Assembly (NCBI GenBank): GCA_963667205.1
Contig: OY762959.1
Location: 1,426,001 to 1,490,000, forward strand
DNA length: 64,000 bases
From: CF-162 sp963667205
GTDB taxonomy: Bacteria; Chloroflexota; Dehalococcoidia; SM23-28-2; RBG-16-64-32
Reading direction: 5' to 3'
The translations under genes were made by a program, and so were the position numbers. The notes under the pieces are model-generated. The model saw only the letters and a program-made list of their open reading frames with translations. It made no database searches and had not been told where the DNA came from. Of the stretch, positions 1 to 8,899 are shown piece after piece. Within the stretch, counting starts at the first letter, position 1. Each line of letters starts with the position of its first letter.

Positions 1-391
1 ACTGCTTGCCTCCCGGATCAATGCTTTCGAGCCTGTAGTCACACCACGGCCCTTCAAGCCGGTAGAAGTACCAGAAAGGTATGCCGTTGACCGCCGTTAC
101 GACCGCTGTCTCCGGGCCCAGCAGGGGTCCGATGCTGTTCACGACGTCAGGCAGGGAAGGGGCCTTGACCGTGAGGACGACGTAGTCCTGGTGCCCGACT
201 GTGGAAGGATCATCGGTGCAGTGTGGATGAGCGATTTGCTCCTCGCCGCCGATCAGCAACCTGACGCCCCGGTCCTTCATCGCTTCGAGGTGCGGCCCGC
301 GGGCAATGAGCGTCACATCTTCGCCTGCCAGCGCCAGCTGCCCGCCCAGGTAGCCGCCAATCGCGCCCGCACCGTAGACGCAGATGCGCAT
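1..391 (-). CDS. Ketopantoate reductase (ApbA/PanE)-like, N-terminal part
   Basis: The first 130 residues of an NAD(P)-dependent reductase of the ApbA/PanE family, with its C-terminus beyond base 1. The start MRICVYGAGAIGG carries the Rossmann motif GAGAIGG. Further on lie LTVKAPSLPDVV and an NGIPFW segment at the place where the family has its conserved NG motif. The start codon shares one base with the stop of the upstream acyl-CoA ligase (TGATG), so it is the third gene of a minus-strand operon after the CoA transferase and the ligase. Members reduce 2-oxo acids such as 2-dehydropantoate. In this catabolic context the substrate may be another oxo acid, and the true substrate cannot be read from the fragment. 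Confidence 0.85.
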   Translation of the reverse strand, partial: MRICVYGAGAIGGYLGGQLALAGEDVTLIARGPHLEAMKDRGVRLLIGGEEQIAHPHCTDDPSTVGHQDYVVLTVKAPSLPDVVNSIGPLLGPETAVVTAVNGIPFWYFYRLEGPWCDYRLESIDPGGKQ

Positions 392-1914
392 CAGGCGAGC
401 CCCAGCTTCTCGGCGAGGCCGATTCGCTGGGTCTTGCCGGTCGGCCCCTTCGGAATCTCGTCAAGGAACAGCACTTTGCGGGGGACCTTGAAGTCGGCAA
501 GCCGCGTCGAGGCGAAGGCCCGAATGTCGCGTTCGGTAGCTTCGGCCCCCTCCAGCAAGACGATGGCGGCCGCGACCTCCTCGCCGAGCAGGTCATGCGG
601 CGTGGCAAACGTCACCACCTGCCCCACCGCCGGGTGGTCCATCAGTACCTCGTCAACCTCCCGCGGGGAGACCTTCTCACCGCCTCGATTGATGATCTCC
701 TTGAGGCGGCCCGTCACGGTCAGGTAGCCATCCTCGTCCAGCACGCCCTGGTCGCCCGTCCGGAACCAGCCGTTCGTGCGGCTCTCAGCGTTGGCCGAGG
801 AGTTGCTCTCGTAGCCCTGAGTCACGTTGAGCCCGCGAATGACGACTTCACCCTCGGCGCCGGATGGCAGCAACGAGCCCTGCTCGTCCATGATCGAAAC
901 CTCGGGCCCGGCAGCGGGGCCCACGGTGCCGGGTTTGCGCTCGCCGGGGGGCAATGGATTGGAGGTCATCTGGTGGGCGGCTTCTGTCATCGCGTAGGCC
1001 TCCACGACCGGGGCCTTAAAAGTGTCCTCGAGCTGCTGCATGACCTGCGGCGGCAATGAAGCTGAGGAGGAGCGGATGAAGCGGAGGCGCGTCGCATCGA
1101 TCGTCCCTTGATTGCGCCCCACACGGGTCAAGATCGCCTGGTGCATCGTAGGCACGGCGGTATACCAGGTTGGCTTCGCCTCTGCTAACCAGGAGAAGAA
1201 CTTCAGCGCGTTGAAGCCCGGTGCGCAATACACGCTCGCTCCAGCGCACAACGTCGATAAGATCGCCGCCACGAGGCCGTGGATGTGAAAGAGCGGCATC
1301 ACGTTCAGACACCGATCCTCCGCCTCAAGCGCTAGCGTCTCCCGAATGTTGCTGGCGGAGGCGCTGATGTTCCGGTGCGTTAGGGGCACGATCTTCGGCC
1401 GGGATGTGGTGCCCGACGTGTGCAGCACCAGCGCCAGATCATCGGCGCTTGCCAGTCCGCCGTGAGAGACGAGATCTCCGGCGACCACGCCCCGGCCCGG
1501 CCGGATTTCGAACAGCCCGGCCGGCGAACCGCCATCCGTGATCAGTTCGAGCACCGGAATGTTCAGCGCGCCTGCCGCTTCGATGGCGGGTGAATGGCTG
1601 CCCTGCTCAACGAGCAATGCCCTGGCGCCTAGATCTGATAGGTAGAAGTCGAACTCCTCCCTCCGATACGCCGGATTGAGAGGCGCGGTCGTCGCGCCAG
1701 CGGCGATCGAGACGAAGGCGACGGCCATCTCCGGGCCGTTCGGCAGCACGATCGCCACGCGATCGTTGCGACCGATCCCCAGGCGGTTCAGCGCGGCGAC
1801 GGTCTGTTCAACGTGGTCGCGCAAGCGCGCGTACGTTAGCGGCGGACGCTTCTCTGCGGCGATCGCAACCGCACCGTCCCGGCCAGTCGAGAGTAGCTCG
1901 GGGATCGCTGTCAT
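391..1914 (-). CDS. AMP-forming acyl-CoA ligase, oxalate-CoA ligase-like
   Basis: A 507-residue member of the ANL superfamily that adenylates a carboxylic acid and transfers it to CoA in the cytoplasm. The P-loop LHTSGTTSRPK lies at about residues 164-174, the aryl/acyl motif YAMTEAAHQM near 310, the GWFRTGD segment near 385 and the terminal catalytic lysine in PKGPTGKTQR. The N-terminal stretch with APLNPAYRREEFDFYLSD resembles oxalyl-CoA synthetases (AAE3/Pcs60). It overlaps the upstream CoA transferase by four bases (ATGA) and the downstream reductase by one, so the three are probably translated together. Oxalate or another small acid is an inference from similarity and from the neighbouring family III CoA transferase. 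Confidence 0.9.
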   Translation of the reverse strand: MTAIPELLSTGRDGAVAIAAEKRPPLTYARLRDHVEQTVAALNRLGIGRNDRVAIVLPNGPEMAVAFVSIAAGATTAPLNPAYRREEFDFYLSDLGARALLVEQGSHSPAIEAAGALNIPVLELITDGGSPAGLFEIRPGRGVVAGDLVSHGGLASADDLALVLHTSGTTSRPKIVPLTHRNISASASNIRETLALEAEDRCLNVMPLFHIHGLVAAILSTLCAGASVYCAPGFNALKFFSWLAEAKPTWYTAVPTMHQAILTRVGRNQGTIDATRLRFIRSSSASLPPQVMQQLEDTFKAPVVEAYAMTEAAHQMTSNPLPPGERKPGTVGPAAGPEVSIMDEQGSLLPSGAEGEVVIRGLNVTQGYESNSSANAESRTNGWFRTGDQGVLDEDGYLTVTGRLKEIINRGGEKVSPREVDEVLMDHPAVGQVVTFATPHDLLGEEVAAAIVLLEGAEATERDIRAFASTRLADFKVPRKVLFLDEIPKGPTGKTQRIGLAEKLGLA

Positions 1915-3110
1915 ATCGCGCCGTCGTCGCGCAGTTTCCCGATTTCGTCCCAGCTATACCCCGCCTCGAGGAGCACTTCCTCGGTGTGCTGTCCCAGCTG
2001 GGGCGCGGGGCCGCGCGCCCCGACCTCCGTCCCCATGAACTTGACCGGCGTATCCAAAAGCTCAATCTCGCCCAGCTCCGGGTGCTCCACCTTCTTGAAC
2101 GCCCCACGCGCCCTCGATTGGGGATCCGCGGCCACCTCCTCCATCGTCATCGCCGGCCCCCAGATGCAGCCGGCATCGTCCAGGGCGTCGGCCCACTCCG
2201 CGAGCGTCCGCTGAGCGAACATCCGGTCAAACAGCGCTACGAGCTCCCGCCGGTTTTTCGCACGCGCGTTGAAGTCGGCGAATCGCTCGTCCTTCTCCAG
2301 CTCCTCGTGTCCAACGGCGCGACAGACCTGGGGCCAGTAAACGTCCGAGACCACCATCACCAGCATGAGCCAGCGGTCATCCCTGGTTCGGTAGCTGTTG
2401 AAGATGGGGTTAGCGGCGGCCAGCCGCGAAGACTTCGGCGCCGCTGCTCCGAGGAGGGCAGCCTGGACGTCGAACCCCAGTATCCAGAGGCCGGCGTTGT
2501 GAAGGGAGATGTCTACCTGCTGGCCCCCATGCGTGCGCTGGCGGGCGAGGAGTGCCATGGCCACCGAGCCGGCTACCGCCAGGCTGGTGGCGTGATCCCC
2601 CATGCCGGGCCGTTGAGCTGGCGGGGGGCTGTCGGGCTCCCCCATCATCGCCATGATCCCGGACCGAGCCCAGAAAGCGGCGTAGTCATAGCCGGGGCGC
2701 TCCTGATCGGGACCCCAGGAGCCGTATCCCGTGACGCTGACATAGACGAGATCGGCACGGTGTTTGATCATCTCCTCATACGTCACGCCGTAGCGTTCGC
2801 GCCGGCGGGGCAAGAGGTTGGTGACGAACACGTCCGCCGTTTCGGCAAGGCGATAGAGGACGCCGCGGGATGCCTCATGCCGAAGGTCGAGCGTGATTCC
2901 CCTCTTGCCGCGGTTGCCCATCTCGAAGCCGAAGTTGAAGCTGGTGCCGTATCCCATCGCCCCGACTTGAAAGCCCCGGTAGGGGTCGCCCGTGGGCGGC
3001 TCCACCTTCACGACCTCCGCACCGAAGTCTGCGAGGAGAGCGCATCCCACCGGGGCGGCCAGCCAGTTAGCCACCTCAAGCACGCGCACTCCAGTCAATG
3101 GTCCGTCCAC
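1911..3110 (-). CDS. Family III CoA transferase (CaiB/BaiF)
   Basis: A 399-residue enzyme moving CoA between acyl donors and carboxylic acids, of the family of formyl-CoA:oxalate and carnitine CoA-transferases. The N-terminus LTGVRVLEVANWLAAPVG and the following ADFGAEVVKVEPPTGDP are typical. The conserved Asp expected about 170 residues in fits GMGDHATSLAVAGSVAMALLAR. I chose the GTG at 3110 because GGAG sits seven bases before it and the resulting length is normal for the family; an upstream ATG at 3236 would add 42 residues without homology. It is the first gene of the operon with the acyl-CoA ligase and the ketopantoate-reductase-like gene. Confidence 0.9.
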   Translation of the reverse strand: MDGPLTGVRVLEVANWLAAPVGCALLADFGAEVVKVEPPTGDPYRGFQVGAMGYGTSFNFGFEMGNRGKRGITLDLRHEASRGVLYRLAETADVFVTNLLPRRRERYGVTYEEMIKHRADLVYVSVTGYGSWGPDQERPGYDYAAFWARSGIMAMMGEPDSPPPAQRPGMGDHATSLAVAGSVAMALLARQRTHGGQQVDISLHNAGLWILGFDVQAALLGAAAPKSSRLAAANPIFNSYRTRDDRWLMLVMVVSDVYWPQVCRAVGHEELEKDERFADFNARAKNRRELVALFDRMFAQRTLAEWADALDDAGCIWGPAMTMEEVAADPQSRARGAFKKVEHPELGEIELLDTPVKFMGTEVGARGPAPQLGQHTEEVLLEAGYSWDEIGKLRDDGAI

Positions 3111-3265
3111 AGCGTCACTCCAAGTTCCAGCGTCCGGCCCCCGCCCACCGGAGGCGAGGAGCACGGAAATATGCTTCCGCACGTTCAGTTTAATCGACGC
3201 CGCTTGTGGCCACCTCATCGCGGCTTCGCAGCCCACGGGGCTTTTCTTCTCCTGCCGAAGCCCGG

Positions 3266-3997
3266 CTAGTCGGTGTCTGTGAGCTCGAACCGTTCGAGCC
3301 GGCGGACGGCGAGGAAAAGGGCGGCCGCGACAACGACGGCTGCCAGCACGAAACCTTCGACGCCGCCAAGGTTAGCTTCGAAGTCCTGCTTGCGGACCGT
3401 CGCGATGGTATCGGCGATGCCGAGGCAGTACTGGCGGATGCTGACGTAGCGCGTGCCGTCCAGGAGCTCCGTTATGAGGCCCTCCCAGATGAAGACGTAG
3501 GCGGTGCCGATGAGAAGAGCGCGGCTGGAGGCAACGCTGAGCAGAATGAAGACCGCAGTGTAGGCGAAGACGCCAACCAGGGTAGCGATGGTGAAGCCGG
3601 CAACGATCCCTTCTCCTGATACGCCCTGGAGGCCGATGAGACCGGAGACCGCGGTGGTCGGGACGACGAAAGCGGCGGCGATAAGGACGGACGCCGCGAA
3701 CTTGGCGGCGATCGTATCGCGGCGGGGCACGGGCTTCGCGAGGATGTACACGGCGGTCCCATCTTCGATCTCAGAGCCCAGTGCTGACGTGCCGAGGATC
3801 AGGCAGGCGAGCGGGAGGATGGCGGTGACGACGACGGCGGCGAGGAAGTTCGCCGTCTCTGCGTGCTGGTCGGCGTGCTCGCCGAGCCGGTAGATGACGG
3901 CGAGGGCGATGGGGACGAGCGCGAGGCCGAACATGAGGAGCGAGCGGCGCTGCCCGGCGAACTGCCGCAGCGTGAGCCTGAAGACGGTGGCGTTCAT
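3266..3997 (-). CDS. ABC-2 type transporter permease
   Basis: A 243-residue integral membrane protein with about six hydrophobic segments, starting MNATVFRLTLRQFAGQRRS and continuing into a first membrane helix. The segment ALGSEIEDGTAVYILAKPVPRRD is the cytoplasmic loop typical of ABC-2/NatB-like permeases. It is the last gene of a four-gene minus-strand operon and its ATG overlaps the stop of the ATPase gene before it (ATGA). With that ATPase it should form an exporter or a membrane-remodelling ABC transporter; the substrate is unknown. Confidence 0.85.
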   Translation of the reverse strand: MNATVFRLTLRQFAGQRRSLLMFGLALVPIALAVIYRLGEHADQHAETANFLAAVVVTAILPLACLILGTSALGSEIEDGTAVYILAKPVPRRDTIAAKFAASVLIAAAFVVPTTAVSGLIGLQGVSGEGIVAGFTIATLVGVFAYTAVFILLSVASSRALLIGTAYVFIWEGLITELLDGTRYVSIRQYCLGIADTIATVRKQDFEANLGGVEGFVLAAVVVAAALFLAVRRLERFELTDTD

Positions 3998-4950
3998 CGC
4001 TTCACCAGGTAAGAGAAGACGCTCTCTAGCGACTCGTCGGTGGGTTGCAGCTCGCGGAGGGTGATGCCCGCCGCCTTCGCTATTCTGGGCGCCGCGCGGG
4101 TGAAGTCAGCGAACTGGGACGCGCGGACAGTCAGCTGCTCATCGTCCAGCTCGACGCCGAAAACGGACTCGTCGCCGACCAGCGCGACGGCGTACCGGCG
4201 ATTGTCGCTGGAGTGAACGGTGAAGGTGTAAGGACGGTCGGTCATCAGGCGTCGGATCGCGTGGAAGTCGCCGGAAGCGACGAGCCGGCCGGCGACGATC
4301 ACGAGGACGTTCTGGGCGAGCTGCTCGACCTCGTCCAGGATGTGGGAGGAGAAGAGGATGGTGCGACCGGCCTCGGCCATGCTGCGCAGCGTGCCCATCA
4401 TCTGCAGCCGCTGCCCGGGATCAGTGCCGTTGAACGGCTCGTCGAGAAGGAGAATCTGCGGATCGTGGACAATTGCCGCGGCGACCTTGAGGCGCTGCTT
4501 CATGCCCTTCGAGTAGCCGCCGGCCCGCCGGTCCTCGGCCGCTTCCATGTCGACGGCGCGGATGGCGCGGCGCGCGGCCCCTTCCGGGTCGCTGAGGCCG
4601 CTGAGCTTCGCGCTCAGGAGCACGAACTCGTAGCCGGTCAGGAACGGATAGACAGCCTCCTTCTCCAGCACGAGGCCGACGTTGCGGAACATCTCGTGGT
4701 TCCTCCAGGCCGGGCCGGAGGCGACCCGAACGGTGCCCTTGGAGGGGCGGAGGAAGCCGGCGGCCATGTGCAGGATGGTGCTCTTGCCGGCACCGTTGGG
4801 ACCGAGCAGTCCCGTGATGCCGGGCCCAAGCGAGAACGAAACGTCGTTGACGGCGACGACGTTGCCGTACCAGCGGGAGACGTTGACGGCTTCGATGGTT
4901 GCCCCAGTCGAAGGCACGTCAGGCGGCTGATCCACGGCGGCCGTCGTCAT
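3994..4950 (-). CDS. ABC transporter ATP-binding protein (ABC-2 exporter)
   Basis: A 318-residue ATPase. Walker A is GLLGPNGAGKST, the signature region is YSKGMKQRLKVAAAIVHDP, Walker B is ILLLDEPFNGTDP and the switch histidine is in LFSSHILDEVEQL. A C-terminal extension of about 100 residues is usual for drug- or copper-type ABC-2 exporters. I prefer the ATG at 4950, which overlaps the stop of the preceding permease (ATGA), over an in-frame ATG at 4977 that would lie inside that gene. The signature YSKG instead of LSGG is common in this subfamily. It pairs with the permease that follows. Confidence 0.9.
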   Translation of the reverse strand: MTTAAVDQPPDVPSTGATIEAVNVSRWYGNVVAVNDVSFSLGPGITGLLGPNGAGKSTILHMAAGFLRPSKGTVRVASGPAWRNHEMFRNVGLVLEKEAVYPFLTGYEFVLLSAKLSGLSDPEGAARRAIRAVDMEAAEDRRAGGYSKGMKQRLKVAAAIVHDPQILLLDEPFNGTDPGQRLQMMGTLRSMAEAGRTILFSSHILDEVEQLAQNVLVIVAGRLVASGDFHAIRRLMTDRPYTFTVHSSDNRRYAVALVGDESVFGVELDDEQLTVRASQFADFTRAAPRIAKAAGITLRELQPTDESLESVFSYLVKR

Positions 4951-5831
4951 GGCGAGATCTTCCGGTAGCGGCGCCACAGAAGCAGGAGCATGGCGATCGT
5001 CGCCAGGGCAGCGTCGACTGCGAACGTGAAGGCGGGCAGATCGGCCTCGATGAGTTCGTCATTGTTGCCGGGGAAGGCGCTGAAGAACCAGAGGCTAACG
5101 CCCCTGACGACGTGAAACGGACTGAGCAGCAGCGCGAACCGCCCCACGTCCTTATCGGCCAGCTGGAAGACGCTTCCGGCGATGATGGTGGTCAGGACGA
5201 AAGCCGCGATGATACCGACGGTGGAGTACGCGCGGTTGGGCATCTGCGCTGCGATGACGAGGCCGATGCCGGCGATCAGGCTGGACAGCATGAGGGCGCT
5301 GCCGAGGATCGATGGCAGGTCCGTCCACTCGTCCTGCAGGTAGTCGAAGAAGTTGTCCGCAGCGAGGCCGTTGCCGGCGAACATCAAGAACTGGGGTATC
5401 GCGGTGATCGCTAGCATGCCGGTCGTCAGGGCGGCGAACTTCGCGAGAGCGTAGTCCTGTCGCCTCAGGGCCCTTGAGAAGTAGAGGGAAAGCGTGCGCG
5501 TGCGCTGGTCACGGCCGACGAGTTCGGGCGCGACGACGGCGCAGAAGATCGCGAGCACGATCTCGATCAGCTCGTAGTACTCCTCCGGCCGGGAGATCTC
5601 AACCTCCGCGGGAGCGATCGCGGCGACGGCAACCTGGATGAGGGCCGGGATGAACGCGATCACGGCGAGGCCAAAGGGGCCGACTTTGTTCGACAGCGAG
5701 CGGCCGATGCCAAACACGCTGCGGAGGCTGTGAACGTAGAGCGCCCAGATAGCGTGCCGCCGCCCGAGGCGGACGCCTTGGTACCGCTGGTAGCCGACAT
5801 CGTAGATGGTGCCGGCCATCGAGTCAGACAC
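4947..5831 (-). CDS. ABC-2 type transporter permease
   Basis: A 294-residue membrane protein starting MSDSMAGTIYDVGYQRYQG, with a soluble N-terminal stretch of about 35 residues and then some six hydrophobic segments. The motif VAPELVGRDQRTRTLSLYFSRAL is the conserved cytoplasmic loop of this permease type. It overlaps the upstream ATPase gene by eight bases and the downstream ATPase by four, so it belongs to a tight four-gene unit ATPase-permease-ATPase-permease. The two pairs differ in sequence and probably form two exporters, or one transporter with unlike halves. Confidence 0.87.
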   Translation of the reverse strand: MSDSMAGTIYDVGYQRYQGVRLGRRHAIWALYVHSLRSVFGIGRSLSNKVGPFGLAVIAFIPALIQVAVAAIAPAEVEISRPEEYYELIEIVLAIFCAVVAPELVGRDQRTRTLSLYFSRALRRQDYALAKFAALTTGMLAITAIPQFLMFAGNGLAADNFFDYLQDEWTDLPSILGSALMLSSLIAGIGLVIAAQMPNRAYSTVGIIAAFVLTTIIAGSVFQLADKDVGRFALLLSPFHVVRGVSLWFFSAFPGNNDELIEADLPAFTFAVDAALATIAMLLLLWRRYRKISP

Positions 5832-6753
5832 GAGAATCTTCCTCTTCTTCGAGAGAGGGTTGCGACTGGAAAAGCTCCTCGAGCCGCCGCCGGCCCTGCT
5901 CCAGCCGCACTAACCCGAGCCCGAGATCGACCACGCTGTCCCGGATCAGGTCGAGCTGGGCGTCGTCTTCCTCCTGCACCAGGAGAAAGCGGCCACTCGT
6001 GCTCACCGCAACGCCCCGTTCACGCAGGCGCTCGGCGAGCCGGTCGCCGTCACCGTCGACCTCGACGGTCAGCACGCGGGTGGGAGCGGTGAGCACGGTC
6101 ATAGGCACAGACCGGACGAGGCGCCCGTCTTTTACCTCGACCAGGTGGTCGCAGACACGCTCGATCTCGCTGAGGAGATGAGACGAGAGGATGATGGCGA
6201 TGCCGAACTCTGTCCCGATCCGGCGGATGAGGCTCAGCATCTCGTCGCGGCCTTCGGGGTCGAGCCCGTTGGTCGGCTCGTCGAGGAGTATCAGCCGGGG
6301 GTCGTGGACCAGCGCCTGCGCGAGCTTCACGCGCTGCTTCATGCCGGTGGAATACCCGCGCATCTCGCGGTACCGCTCCTCGAACAGGCCGACGTGGCGC
6401 AGAGTCTCAGCGGTGCGATCGCGGGCAGCGGCACGCGGGAGGCCGCTGATCTGCGCCATGTGAGCGACGAACTCGGTGGCGGAGACGTCTGTGGGCAGGC
6501 AATCGTGCTCCGGCATGTAGCCGACGAACTGCCGGAGCTCGGGCCCCTGGCGAAAGACGTCGAGGCCCATCACTGCGCCGGAGCCGCTGGTGGGTTCCAG
6601 CAGACCGAGGAGGAGCTTGATGAGTGTGCTCTTTCCGGCACCGTTGGCGCCGACGAGACCGATGATGCCGGACTCCAGTTCAAGGTCCAGCGCGTCGAGG
6701 GCGATGACTTTTGCGTAGTGCTTTGTCAGGCCGACCGTGCTAATTAGCGTCAA
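5824..6753 (-). CDS. ABC transporter ATP-binding protein (ABC-2 exporter)
   Basis: A 309-residue ATPase and the first gene of the exporter operon. Walker A is GLVGANGAGKST, the signature is GYSTGMKQRVKLAQALVHDP, Walker B is LILLDEPTNGLDP and the switch histidine is in ILSSHLLSEIERV. The C-terminal domain ends in an acidic tail SLEEEEDSRV. It is similar in design to the second ATPase of the operon but clearly not a recent copy. The 152 bases upstream, to the 3' end of the SDR gene, must hold the promoter; I see no clear -35/-10 pair there. Confidence 0.9.
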   Translation of the reverse strand: MTLISTVGLTKHYAKVIALDALDLELESGIIGLVGANGAGKSTLIKLLLGLLEPTSGSGAVMGLDVFRQGPELRQFVGYMPEHDCLPTDVSATEFVAHMAQISGLPRAAARDRTAETLRHVGLFEERYREMRGYSTGMKQRVKLAQALVHDPRLILLDEPTNGLDPEGRDEMLSLIRRIGTEFGIAIILSSHLLSEIERVCDHLVEVKDGRLVRSVPMTVLTAPTRVLTVEVDGDGDRLAERLRERGVAVSTSGRFLLVQEEDDAQLDLIRDSVVDLGLGLVRLEQGRRRLEELFQSQPSLEEEEDSRV

Positions 6754-6905
6754 GTATGGGGGTTCCGTTCTGCGTCTCGCGGTTGGGCCACGATCCTAAT
6801 CGCGCGGCGATCCCATAGTAGACGGGCGGCCTCTCGCTTGTCATCCACTCTCGCAATGCGGGCGTCGACGCTGTGCCGCTCACGCGGCGGTTGGTTCCGA
6901 GAGGC

Positions 6906-7786
6906 CTACTCGGCGGGCGCCGCAGTAAGTCCCGTCATCTTCTCGCTCAGCTCCCACAGCCGCCCGGCAGCCGCTTCGTCGCGCGAGGCTTCGTTGGACT
7001 GTGTTTCTTTGCTGTCCGCGAAGTACTTGCCTGTGACGCCCTCGACCTCAGGAGAGGAAGCGAGGTATATGGACGTCTCCGCGCCCTGCGCGTTGGACTT
7101 GGTAAACGGTGTCATGATCGTATAGGCGGACTTGAAGACGAGCGAAATCAAGCCACCGTTATTCTGCCCGAATCCGGAGCGCACGACACCGGGGTGGAGG
7201 CAGTTCGCGGTGACGCCGGAGCCTTCGAGACGCCTCGCCAGCTCGTAGGCGAAGAGGACGTTTGCCAGCTTTGACCGCCCGTAGACGCCCATCCCGCTGT
7301 AGCTCTGCTCGGCGTTGAGATCGTCGGAATCCATCCCCGTGGCTCGCATGTGCGCCCGGGAACTGACGCTGACAACGCGAGCGGGCGCGCTCGCCTTGAG
7401 CGTGTCGAGTAGGAGGTTGGTGACGAGAAAGTAGCCGAGGTGGTTTACGCCGAACGTGGTCTCGAAGCCGTCCGCCATCTCCGAGCGGCTGGTGTTGATG
7501 CCGCCGGCGTTGTTGACAAGGACGTCCAAGCGGTCGTGGCTCGCCTTGAACTCTTCCGCGAAAGCGCGGATCGATTTCAGCGAGGCGTAGTCGGCCAGCG
7601 AGAGCTCGACGTTCTCGTTCTCCGAGCGCTTCTTGATGTCGGTCAGCGCGGCCTCGCCCTTCGTCTGGCTGCGAGCGGTGATGACCACGTTCGCGCCGAG
7701 CCTGGCCAGTGCCACGGCGGTCTCGGGCCGATGCCGCTGTTGCCGCCTGTGACGATGGCGGTCTTACCCTTCATTTGGTCGCTCAT
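6906..7786 (-). pseudogene. Short-chain dehydrogenase, retinol-dehydrogenase-like, frameshifted
   Basis: An SDR of about 293 residues in two frames. The true N-terminus MSDQMKGKTAIVTGGNSGIG starts at 7786 behind a good AAGGAGATGAA ribosome site. After the nucleotide-binding motif the frame breaks near 7724-7728, and the rest (VALARLGANVVITARSQ onward) continues in another frame down to a TAG at 6906. Inserting one base after ATCGGC restores a typical GIG-x-ETAVALARLG sequence, so one base is missing. The remainder has NNAGG, SVSSRAHM and YGRSKLAN, giving the Ser-Tyr-Lys set of WW-oxidoreductase/retinol-dehydrogenase-like SDRs. It starts directly behind the hydrolase stop (TGAAATG). Recent mutation and sequencing error are both possible. 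Confidence 0.85.
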
Positions 7787-7787
7787 T

Positions 7788-8780
7788 TCATCTCCTTCTG
7801 GCGAAATCGTACGTGGACCGCTGCGGGGATCGGCAAGGCTCTCGCTGAGCAGCGGCACCCAGGGGATCGCCCGCTCTAATATCTTTCCCAGTCTTCACCA
7901 GGAGGGCGATCCTCTCGGCGATCTCCGCGGGACAGTTCTCCTGCAAGAAGTGCTTCCCCTCCACCTGGTGGATCTCCGTCTCGAGATTGAGCGCGCGTCT
8001 GACGTCGGATCCTTTGGTGTCGATGGTTAGCTCAGTCTCGTGCTTGCCCCAGATGATCTGCGCGGGAAATTCGCGGTCGCGCAGGGGTGGGAGGATGCGG
8101 TTCTCGAACTCGCGAGTCGTCTCGAAGCTGCGCATGATCTTCCGAAATGCGCGACCGCCGTCGCCCAACACGAGCAACTCGCCGTACGCCCGAATCTCCG
8201 CGTAGCTGGGGCCGGACAAGACTCCCTTCCAGCGGAAGAAGGGGAAGATCATGGGCGAGTTCATCTGGAGCACCCACAGGCGCCCCAGCCCGGGTGCTGC
8301 GAACGGCCGCATCAACAGCGGCTTGGAGAACTTCGACGGGTAGGCGAGCGTGTTTTGCACTGTCAGGGACAAGATGCGCTGCGGGATCCGCCGCACGAGG
8401 TCAAATCCGATGGGCCCGCCGAGGTCGTGCACGACCAGGTGGAACGAATCGATCTTGGCCGCATCCAAAGCCTTCTCCAGCCATCCCGACAAGCCCGTCC
8501 ACGTGTAGTCGAAGTCTGTCGGGCGGTCAGCGAACCCCAGCCCGGGAAAGTCCAGCGCCACGCCCTCCAGCCCGCGGCTCGCCAGCTCCGGGAGGACCTT
8601 GCGGTAGAGGTAGGCAGAGGTCGGAACGCCGTGAAGGCACACCACGGTGGCGCCTGTGCCCTGGCGCCAGATGCGGGTCGAGGCGGTGCCCGGGACGTCA
8701 ATGCGATCTCCTGTGGCGTACCACTCTTTGAGAACGTCGCTGAGCCTGTCCTGGTCTTCGGGTTCCACGGGGGCCTCCAT
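7788..8780 (-). CDS. Alpha/beta hydrolase, haloalkane dehalogenase/epoxide hydrolase-like
   Basis: A 330-residue alpha/beta-fold hydrolase. The oxyanion region is LHGVPTSAYLYRK, the nucleophile elbow VVHDLGGPIG (Asp nucleophile) and the base histidine lies in VEGKHFLQENCP, all aligned with haloalkane dehalogenases. The two residues that hold the halide there are changed: the Asn after HG is Val and the Trp after the nucleophile Asp is Leu. HGVP with an Asp nucleophile suits an epoxide-hydrolase-type reaction at least as well. The last ~35 residues, rich in Arg and Pro, look non-homologous and may be read-through after a small lesion. The stop lies one base before the ATG of the frameshifted SDR, so the two are probably co-transcribed. 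Confidence 0.82.
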   Translation of the reverse strand: MEAPVEPEDQDRLSDVLKEWYATGDRIDVPGTASTRIWRQGTGATVVCLHGVPTSAYLYRKVLPELASRGLEGVALDFPGLGFADRPTDFDYTWTGLSGWLEKALDAAKIDSFHLVVHDLGGPIGFDLVRRIPQRILSLTVQNTLAYPSKFSKPLLMRPFAAPGLGRLWVLQMNSPMIFPFFRWKGVLSGPSYAEIRAYGELLVLGDGGRAFRKIMRSFETTREFENRILPPLRDREFPAQIIWGKHETELTIDTKGSDVRRALNLETEIHQVEGKHFLQENCPAEIAERIALLVKTGKDIRAGDPLGAAAQREPCRSPQRSTYDFARRR

Positions 8781-8899
8781 CAGACTTCGGGTCGGCGAGT
8801 GTTCGTCCCTTGTACCACAAACCTCGTGCGGCCCGTACAGCCGGCTCTCTCCGAGGGAGCCACACGGCAGGAATCGCCGCTACGAATGCCCCGACGCTC

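Noticed and set aside
1986..3269. 427-codon open frame on the plus strand opposite the CoA transferase
   Set aside because: An antisense shadow of a well-supported gene; no recognisable domain.
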